DNA of 64,000 nt from positions 10,603,072-10,667,071 of the forward strand of contig NC_064537.1 in the NCBI RefSeq assembly GCF_023856365.1. The letters are read 5' to 3'. The position numbers and the translations under genes were made by a program. Below are positions 54,733 to 64,000 of this stretch, one piece after another. The notes beneath the pieces are model-generated. The model worked only from the letters and a program-made list of their open reading frames with translations, made no database searches and had not been told where the DNA came from. The stretch is from Brienomyrus brachyistius (lineage: Eukaryota > Chordata > Actinopteri > Osteoglossiformes > Mormyridae). Within the stretch, counting starts at the first letter, position 1. Each line of letters opens with the position of its first letter.

Positions 54733-57700
54733 TCTCTACACGCCGGCCTCCCCACACACCGGTATCTCTACACGCCGGCCTCCCCACACACCGGTATCTC
54801 TACACGCCGGCCTCCCCACATACCGGTATCTCTACACGCCGGCCTCCCCACACACCGGTATCTCTACACGCCGGCCTCCCCAAATACCTGTATCTCTACA
54901 TGCTGGCTTTCCCACACACTGGTATCTCTCCATGCTGGCCCCACACACCAGTATCTCTACACGCCGGCCTCCCCACACACCGGTATCTCTACACGCCGGC
55001 CTCCCCACATACCGGTATCTCTACACGCCAGCCTCCCCACACACCGGTATCTCTACACGCCGGCCTCCCCACATACCGGTATCTCTACACGCTGGCTTTC
55101 CCACACACTGGTATCTCTCCATGCTGGCCCCACACACTGGTATCTCTACCCGCCGGCCGACCCACACACCAGTATCTCTACACGCCGGCCGACCCACATA
55201 CCAGTATCTCTACACGCCGGCCTCCCCACATACCGGTATCTCTACACACTGGCTTTCCCACACACTGGTATCTCTCCATGCTGGCCCCACACACTGGTAT
55301 CTCTACCCGCCGGCCGACCCACACACCAGTATCTCTACACGCCGGCCTCCCCACACACCGGTATCTCTACACGCCGGCCTCCCCACATACCGGTATCTCT
55401 ACACGCTGGCTTTCCCACACACTGGTATCTCTCCATGCTGGCCCCACACACTGGTATCTCTACCCGCCGGCCGACCCACACACCAGTATCTCTACACGCC
55501 GGCCTCCCCACACACCGGTATCTCTACACGCCGGCCGACCCACATACCGGTATCTCTACACGCCAGCCTCCCCACACACCGGTATCTCTACACGCCGGCC
55601 TCCCCACATACCTGTATCTCTACACGCCGGCCTCCCCACATACCGGTATCTCTACACACTGGCTTTCTCACACACTGGTATCTCTCCATGCTGGCCCCAC
55701 ACACCAGTATCTCTACACGCCGGCCTCCCCACATACCGGTATCTCTACACGCTGGCTTTCCCACACACTGGTATCTCTCCATGCTGGCCCCACACACTGG
55801 TATCTCTACCCGCCGGCCGACCCACACACCAGTATCTCTACACGCCGGCCGACCCACATACCAGTATCTCTACACGCCGGCCTCCCCACATACCGGTATC
55901 TCTACACACTGGCTTTCCCACACACTGGTATCTCTCCATGCTGGCCCCACACACTGGTATCTCTACCCGCCGGCCGACCCACACACCAGTATCTCTACAC
56001 GCCGGCCTCCCCACACACCGGTATCTCTACACGCCGGCCTCCCCACATACCGGTATCTCTACACGCTGGCTTTCCCACACACTGGTATCTCTCCATGCTG
56101 GCCCCACACACTGGTATCTCTACCCGCCGGCCGACCCACACACCAGTATCTCTACACGCCGGCCTCCCCACACACCGGTATCTCTACACGCCGGCCTCCC
56201 CACATACCGGTATCTCTACACGCTGGCTTTCCCACACACTGGTATCTCTCCATGCTGGCCCCACACACTGGTATCTCTACCCGCCGGCCGACCCACACAC
56301 CAGTATCTCTACACGCCGGCCTCCCCACACACCAGTATCTCTACACGCCGGCCGACCCACACACCAGTATCTCTACACGCCGGCCTCCCCACACACCGGT
56401 ATCTCTACACGCCAGCCTCCCCACACACCGGTATCTCTACACGCCGGCCTCCCCACATACCTGTATCTCTACACGCCGGCCTCCCCACATACCGGTATCT
56501 CTACACACTGGCTTTCTCACACACTGGTATCTCTACCCGCCGGCCGACCCACACACCAGTATCTCTACACGCCGGCCGACCCACATACCTGTATCTCTAC
56601 ACGCCGGCCTCCCCACACACCGGTATCTCTACACGCCGGCCTCCCCACACACCGGTATCTCTACACGCCGGCCTCCCCACATACCGGTATCTCTACACGC
56701 TGGCTTTCCCACACACTGGTATCTCTCCACGCTGGCCCCACACACTGGTATCTCTACCCGCCGGCCGACCCACACACCAGTATCTCTACACGCCGGCCGA
56801 CCCACATACCAGTATCTCTACATGCCGGCCTCCCCACATACCGGTATCTCTACACACTGGCTTTCCCACACACTGGTATCTCTCCATGCTGGCCCCACAC
56901 ACTGGTATCTCTACCCGCCGGCCGACCCACACACCAGTATCTCTACACGCCGGCCTCCCCACACACCGGTATCTCTACACGCCGGCCGACCCACATACCG
57001 GTATCTCTACATGCCAGCCTCCCCACACACCGGTATCTCTACACGCCGGCCTCCCCACATACCTGTATCTCTACACGCCGGCCTCCCCACATACCGGTAT
57101 CTCTACACACTGGCTTTCTCACACACTGGTATCTCTCCATGCTGGCCCCACACACCAGTATCTCTACACGCCGGCCTCCCCACATACCGGTATCTCTACA
57201 CGCTGGCTTTCCCATACACTGGTATCTCTCCATGCTGGCCCCACACACTGGTATCTCTACCCGCCGGCCGACCCACACACCAGTATCTCTACACGCCGGC
57301 CGACCCACATACCTGTATCTCTACACGCCGGCCTCCCCACACACCGGTATCTCTACACGCCGGCCTCCCCACACACCGGTATCTCTACACGCCGGCCTCC
57401 CCACATACCGGTATCTCTACACGCTGGTTTTCCCACACACTGGTATCTCTCCATGCTGGCCCCACACACTGGTATCTCTACCCGCCGGCCGACCCACACA
57501 CCAGTATCTCTACACGCCGGCCGACCCACATACCAGTATCTCTACACGCCGGCCTCCCCACATACCGGTATCTCTACACACTGGCTTTCCCACACACTGG
57601 TATCTCTCCATGCTGGCCCCACACACCAGTATCTCTACACGCCGGCCTCCCCACACACCGGTATCTCTACACGCCGGCCTCCCCACACACCGGTATCTCT

Positions 57701-60700
57701 ACACGCCGGCCTCCCCACATACCGGTATCTCTACACGCCGGCCTCCCTACATACCTGTATCTCTACACGCCGGCCTCCCCACATACCGGTATCTCTACAC
57801 GCCGGCCTCCCCACACACCGGTATCTCTACACGCCGGCCGACCCACATACCGGTATCTCTACATGCCAGCCTCCCCACACACCGGTATCTCTACACGCCG
57901 GCCTCCCCACATACCTGTATCTCTACACGCCGGCCTCCCCACATACCGGTATCTCTACACACTGGCTTTCTCACACACTGGTATCTCTCCATGCTGGCCC
58001 CACACACCAGTATCTCTACACGCCGGCCTCCCCACATACCGGTATCTCTACACGCTGGCTTTCCCACACACTGGTATCTCTACACGCTGGCTTTCCCACA
58101 CACTGGTATCTCTCCATGCTGGCCCCACACACTGGTATCTCTACCCGCCGGCCGACCCACACACCAGTATCTCTACACGCCGGCCTCCCCACACACCAGT
58201 ATCTCTACACGCCGGCCGACCCACACACCAGTATCTCTACACGCCGGCCTCCCCACACACCGGTATCTCTACACGCCAGCCTCCCCACACACCGGTATCT
58301 CTACACGCCGGCCTCCCCACATACCTGTATCTCTACACGCCGGCCTCCCCACATACCGGTATCTCTACACACTGGCTTTCTCACACACTGGTATCTCTAC
58401 CCGCCGGCCGACCCACACACCAGTATCTCTACACGCCGGCCGACCCACATACCTGTATCTCTACACGCCGGCCTCCCCACACACCGGTATCTCTACACGC
58501 CGGCCTCCCCACACACCGGTATCTCTACACGCCGGCCTCCCCACATACCGGTATCTCTACACGCTGGCTTTCCCACACACTGGTATCTCTCCACGCTGGC
58601 CCCACACACTGGTATCTCTACCCGCCGGCCGACCCACACACCAGTATCTCTACACGCCGGCCGACCCACATACCAGTATCTCTACACGCCGGCCTCCCCA
58701 CATACCGGTATCTCTACACACTGGCTTTCCCACACACTGGTATCTCTCCATGCTGGCCCCACACACTGGTATCTCTACCCGCCGGCCGACCCACACACCA
58801 GTATCTCTACACGCCGGCCTCCCCACACACCGGTATCTCTACACGCCGGCCGACCCACATACCGGTATCTCTACATGCCAGCCTCCCCACACACCGGTAT
58901 CTCTACACGCCGGCCTCCCCACATACCTGTATCTCTACACGCCGGCCTCCCCACATACCGGTATCTCTACACACTGGCTTTCTCACACACTGGTATCTCT
59001 CCATGCTGGCCCCACACACCAGTATCTCTACACGCCGGCCTCCCCACATACCGGTATCTCTACACGCTGGCTTTCCCATACACTGGTATCTCTCCATGCT
59101 GGCCCCACACACTGGTATCTCTACCCGCCGGCCGACCCACACACCAGTATCTCTACACGCCGGCCGACCCACATACCTGTATCTCTACACGCCGGCCTCC
59201 CCACACACCGGTATCTCTACACGCCGGCCTCCCCACACACCGGTATCTCTACACGCCGGCCTCCCCACATACCGGTATCTCTACACGCTGGTTTTCCCAC
59301 ACACTGGTATCTCTCCATGCTGGCCCCACACACTGGTATCTCTACCCGCCGGCCGACCCACACACCAGTATCTCTACACGCCGGCCGACCCACATACCAG
59401 TATCTCTACACGCCGGCCTCCCCACATACCGGTATCTCTACACACTGGCTTTCCCACACACTGGTATCTCTCCATGCTGGCCCCACACACCAGTATCTCT
59501 ACACGCCGGCCTCCCCACACACCGGTATCTCTACACGCCGGCCTCCCCACACACCGGTATCTCTACACGCCGGCCTCCCCACATACCGGTATCTCTACAC
59601 GCCGGCCTCCCTACATACCTGTATCTCTACACGCCGGCCTCCCCACATACCGGTATCTCTACACGCCGGCCTCCCCACACACCGGTATCTCTACACGCCG
59701 GCCGACCCACATACCGGTATCTCTACATGCCAGCCTCCCCACACACCGGTATCTCTACACGCCGGCCTCCCCACATACCTGTATCTCTACACGCTGGCCT
59801 CCCCACATACCGGTATCTCTACACACTGGCTTTCTCACACACTGGTATCTCTCCATGCTGGCCCCACACACCAGTATCTCTACACGCCGGCCTCCCCACA
59901 TACCGGTATCTCTACACGCTGGCTTTCCCATACACTGGTATCTCTCCATGCTGGCCCCACACACTGGTATCTCTACCCGCCGGCCGACCCACACACCAGT
60001 ATCTCTACACGCCGGCCAACCCACACACCTGTATCTCTACACGCCGGCCTCCCCACACACCGGTATCTCTACACGCCGGCCTCCCCACACACCGGTATCT
60101 CTACACGCCGGCCTCCCCACATACCGGTATCTCTACACGCTGGTTTTCCCACACACTGGTATCTCTCCATGCTGGCCCCACACACTGGTATCTCTACCCG
60201 CCGGCCGACCCACACACCAGTATCTCTACACGCCGGCCGACCCACATACCAGTATCTCTACACGCCGGCCTCCCCACATACCGGTATCTCTACACACTGG
60301 CTTTCCCACACACTGGTATCTCTCCATGCTGGCCCCACACACCAGTATCTCTACACGCCGGCCTCCCCACATACCGGTATCTCTACACGCCGGCCTCCCC
60401 ACATATCTGTATCTCTACACGCCGGCCTCCCCACATACCGGTATCTCTACACACTGGCTTTCCCACACACTGGTATCTCTCCATGCTGGCCCCACACACC
60501 AGTATCTCTACACGCCGGCCTCCCCACACACCGGTATCTCTACACGCCGGCCTCCCCACACACCGGTATCTCTACACGCCGGCCTCCCCACATACCGGTA
60601 TCTCTACACGCTGGTTTTCCCACACACTGGTATCTCTCCATGCTGGCCCCACACACTGGTATCTCTACCCGCCGGCCGACCCACACACCAGTATCTCTAC

Positions 60701-61500
60701 ACGCCGGCCGACCCACATACCAGTATCTCTACACGCCGGCCTCCCCACATACCGGTATCTCTACACGCTGGTTTTCCCACACACTGGTATCTCTCCATGC
60801 TGGCCCCACACACTGGTATCTCTACCCGCCGGCCGACCCACACACCAGTATCTCTACACGCCGGCCGACCCACATACCAGTATCTCTACACGCCGGCCTC
60901 CCCACATACCGGTATCTCTACACACTGGCTTTCCCACACACTGGTATCTCTCCATGCTGGCCCCACACACCAGTATCTCTACACGCCGGCCTCCCCACAT
61001 ACCGGTATCTCTACACGCCGGCCTCCCCACACACCGGTATCTCTACACGCCGGCCTCCCCACACACCGGTATCTCTACACGCCGGCCTCCCCACACACCA
61101 GTATCTCTACACGCCGGCCTCCCCACATACCGGTATCTCTACACGCCGGCCTCCCCACATACCGGTATCTCTACACGCCGGCCTCCCCACACACCAGTAT
61201 CTCTACACGCCGGCCTCCCCACACACCGGTATCTCTACACGCCGGCCTCCCCACATATCTGTATCTCTACACGCCGGCCTCCCCACATACCGGTATCTCT
61301 ACACACTGGCTTTCTCACACACTGGTATCTCTCCATGCTGGCCCCACACACCAGTATCTCTACACGCCGGCCTCTCCACATACCGGTATCTCTACACGCC
61401 GGCCTCCCCACACACTGGTATCTCTTCATGCTGGCTTCCCCACACACTGGTATCTCTACACACTGGCCTCCCCATACAACGGTATCTCCACAAGTCGGCC
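54733..61500. repeat. 6.8-kb minisatellite, 32-bp unit with higher-order structure
   Basis: About 210-220 units, mostly 32 bp (successive CCGG starts at 54791, 54823, 54855), carrying ACCGGTATCTCTACACG and CCGGCCTCCCC. Variants include a 29-bp form (GCTGGCCCCACACACC) and a GGCCGACCC form. The unit has no stop in any plus frame, so all three plus frames stay open for over 2,000 codons; this is not coding. A rare variant (GCCTCCCTAC) at 57741 recurs at 59605, exactly 1,864 bp later, and flanking units match, showing a long tandem duplication. A 17-base G run (54598-54614) lies just to the left. Confidence 0.97.
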
Positions 61501-61618
61501 TCCACAAAAGTCACCCTCCCCACACGCCAGTCTTCCACACAACCTGTGCTGCTTGACATGGAGAGGCCCAAAATGCATCAATATTCTATTTACTGTCTCA
61601 CCATTCTTCCATTACAGG

Positions 61619-61658
<40 letters not shown>
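61619..61658. repeat. (TG)n-(TA)n compound microsatellite
   Basis: A TG tract runs into a TA tract, ending the low-complexity block. Confidence 0.95.
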
Positions 61659-61659
<1 letters not shown>

Positions 61660-62159
61660 CACAATCCCATAGGCAATTTATAACACTAGGTCAATTTCCC
61701 GCAGGGTCAAACATAGTGAAACACACAAAGTGAAAATAGCGCCACCCAGGGAATCAGTAGCCCTCAAAACAAATACTTTGGCTGCAACAGAATAGTGATA
61801 TTTATGGCATCTTTAGGTAGTTCGTTTAATAATTTCTGATTCTGATTAGGCACCGCGGCGTCAAACCGGGCTCACAGGTAAATAAGGCTGGAAAATCAGC
61901 AGGAAATAGCCCTGTTGTGAAGACTCTTTCCTCAGCGCTGCAGCACTTTTACAGCTGTCACGTCATTTTCCGAAACCTGGGAAAGCCGCGTATGCTGTAC
62001 TGAAAGTATGGACTTTACCTGATTGTATTACACGTCCCCACCATGTAGATGTCGTTTTTGCATACTGGTCATCTTTGACATGACAGATTGACCACCCCGC
62101 TTTAACTTAAGAGGGGTCTTGCATAGAACAATATCAACAGGCCTATATAGTAATGCATT

Positions 62160-62381
62160 CATTCCACTTTCCACTCTAATTTGAGAAACGGAAGCGCGGC
62201 TACGAATTGCAGTGCAATTCCACGACGTGCCGAGGAGCGGCGCTGAAGACACGGTACCAGGATAACAAGAAAAGTCACGGCGACTTCTACGGTGCGTCCT
62301 GTTGTGGTAATTCGCTGACGGAAGTGGGCCGCTGTTAGCGGCGCTGGTGATACTACGACCCGGCAGTCTGCGTGCAGCATG
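62160..62381 (+). promoter_or_regulatory. txn2: Probable txn2 promoter and first exon
   Basis: The DNA becomes CpG-rich here. A strong donor (GCAGCATG|GTAAGG) ends a likely leader exon at 62381. The next in-phase acceptor (CCTCCTCAG) is at 63104, directly before the txn2 ATG. The leader itself ends in ATG, so the spliced message would begin ATG-ATG in frame. The transcription start is not determined. Confidence 0.5.
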
Positions 62382-63104
62382 GTAAGGGACGGGCGTCCGT
62401 CAGCGTCTAGCGAGGCGGGCCCGTAGGTAACACCTGCCACCGCGGCTCCTCCACGTCTTTTAACTGCGGCTTACTTGCGCTGTTATTACAAGCGATCGTG
62501 GCGCTTCCTCCGGGACACGGACTACAAAGTCAAGCGGAGGTTATGGCTACCTGTTATTAAAGTGCATAGAACGGTTAGTTCGTTAGTTATTTAACTGTTC
62601 CTGCGTGACAATTACTATGTTGGTAGTATGTAAAAATATCTAAATCATCATCATGAATTCACGATCATTTTAATAAGGTGTTATGCGTGGCTATAAAACA
62701 TGACGTACCATTTTAAAATGTACAGTCACATTGCTTCATTAGGATTGTAGTAACCTAATGCATTATCAAATAGCACGGATAGGGACTTTAAGGTACGAGT
62801 ATTTTAAAGTCAATGGTCACCTGTCTATTACATTTATTTGTTTATGTATAAACCTGTCAAATAAGACAAGAATCTTACCTATTTATTATGATTTCATTCA
62901 TGTGACAAATTCATGTGCGCGTTACTGAAGTTCTGGCGCAATGGAAGCACGGCACCTACGGTCATTTTATAAACATTTCAGAATCATGGTCTTATACACT
63001 GTGATATCTTATGTCTCCATGTGAAAGTGCTAGATGTGTCATTATCGAACTGTCAAGCTCATCGCCAGGCTTACTCCGCCATCGTTAATCCCTGTCCTCC
63101 TCAG

Positions 63105-64000
63105 ATGTCTTGCAGGATAATAGCCCGCAGAATCTGCGCTAGGCGCCTTGGGGATCTGAGGCGTCCTCCAGCGTCTGCCTTCCGGCCGTGCTCTGGCTCC
63201 ATGGGTCATATCGTCTGCCCTCCGTCGTACACACCGAGCTCTCTGGGTCCCTCGCTCCTCCTCTCCCGGTCCCTGTCTCTCACGTGCCGCCGGCACGAGT
63301 CCTTCAGCGTGCAAGACGCCGACGACTTCACAGAAAGGGTCATCAACAGCAGCCTGCCCGTGTTGGTGGACTTCCATGCGCAGTGAGTGTGCAGTATGCC
63401 GCAGTGCAGCACACAGCATGCAGCTGTGCCGTTGAGAACATCTTATGCACACTGTTGCTGATGCTAAGCCAGGGGACACGCTGTGGGTGATTTAGAAACG
63501 GCCACTTACAGAACCCTTGACCGTGAAGCTGTGAGGCTACAGTACTACCCACAGAACCACTGTACCACCCTACAACATATCCTTCCAGTAGCACAAACAG
63601 AAAATGTGTTTTTTCAGTAACCATTGGGTTTGTTGTTCCGTATAACACTATATTAGCTGTGTACGAGTGACCTCGGTAAAGATTTGAGTATACTTGCATA
63701 ACCACTCCATGTTCAAATGCTGAAGGTGGTGTGGTCCTTGTAAGATTTTGGGACCCAGACTGGAGAAGGCCATCGCTAAGCAGCAGGGCCGTGTCACCAT
63801 GGCAAAGGTGGACATTGACGACCACACTGACTTGGCCATCGAATATGGGGTGAGAGATACTGCTGCCATTCTTGCATTGGTTAAAAGTGAGATGCTTCAG
63901 TCATTGCCGCAGTAAAATGCTATTACTAGCAAATGGGATGATTTTACATCTGAAAATAAAATGACTCTTCTGCCCTTCAGGTGTCAGCAGTTCCAACAGT
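63105..64000 (+). CDS. txn2: Mitochondrial thioredoxin, 5' part of gene
   Basis: Exons 63105-63382, 63726-63849 and 63981 onward (running off the right edge) join in frame. The start follows a CCTGTCCTCCTCAG acceptor. The first 60 or so residues are Arg/Ser-rich and almost free of acid ([20 protein letters not shown]), as in a mitochondrial presequence. Then comes the thioredoxin fold: [28 protein letters not shown], the redox-active WCGPCK at the start of the second exon (residues 94-99), [23 protein letters not shown] and, at the edge, VSAVPT with the cis-proline. Its known partners are peroxiredoxin 3 and thioredoxin reductase 2 in the matrix. The split of HAQ|WCGPC at the exon border is noteworthy. 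Identity is close to certain; the C-terminus is outside the window. Confidence 0.95.
63505..63575. mobile_element. Fragment of the teleost interspersed repeat
   Basis: GTGAAGCTGTGAGGCTACAG then TACTACCCACAGAACCACTG resembles the right end of the repeat at 50994-51329 (GTGTGAGGCAACAGTGCTAA). It lies in the first txn2 coding intron. Confidence 0.45.

Noticed and set aside
54693..61683. Three overlapping plus-strand ORFs of 2,082-2,287 codons
   Set aside because: They are the three frames of one 32-bp tandem repeat lacking stops; composition is purely periodic, with no domain and no splice context.

Overview
This window is vertebrate nuclear DNA, almost certainly from a teleost fish. The genes are split by GT-AG introns, and every protein recognised belongs to a vertebrate family. 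The intergenic DNA carries repeats typical of fish: Tc1/mariner, hAT, PIF/Harbinger and pogo/Tigger-like DNA elements, a tRNA-derived SINE, LINE pieces, long CA/TG microsatellites and G/C homopolymers. It has no bacterial features, no CRISPR array and no rRNA or tRNA gene that I could see.

Layout: (1) 1609-27493, minus strand: the 5' three-fifths or so of evi5l, a Rab GTPase-activating protein with a TBC domain and coiled coils. Thirteen coding exons and one non-coding first exon are resolved; the C-terminal exons lie beyond the left edge. Its 12-kb intron 13 holds tandem repeats, Tc1-like remnants and a 1.8-kb CA/GGGCGC array. (2) 28000-35900: repeat-bearing intergenic DNA with one weak candidate gene near 32.75-33.54 kb. 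(3) 36050-42060, plus strand: a complete ddx39a gene (DECD-box RNA helicase of mRNA export, 427 aa). (4) 44282-47830, minus strand: a complete five-exon CCN-family matricellular gene closest to CCN1/CYR61 (362 aa), tail to tail with ddx39a, with a TATA box and an upstream tandem TEAD-type motif. (5) 49.9-53.8 kb: nested transposons. (6) 54733-61500: a 6.8-kb minisatellite with a 32-bp unit and higher-order structure; it is open in all three plus frames but is not a gene. (7) 62160 to the right edge, plus strand: the 5' part of txn2, mitochondrial thioredoxin.

The genes form no operon or single pathway: they cover vesicle-traffic GTPase control, mRNA export, extracellular signalling and mitochondrial redox. 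Their co-location does look like a whole-genome-duplication paralogon. In human, EVI5L and DDX39A are both on 19p13, while EVI5 and CCN1 are both on 1p22. All exon borders were read by eye from GT-AG signals, reading-frame phase and recall of the families; nothing was aligned or searched.
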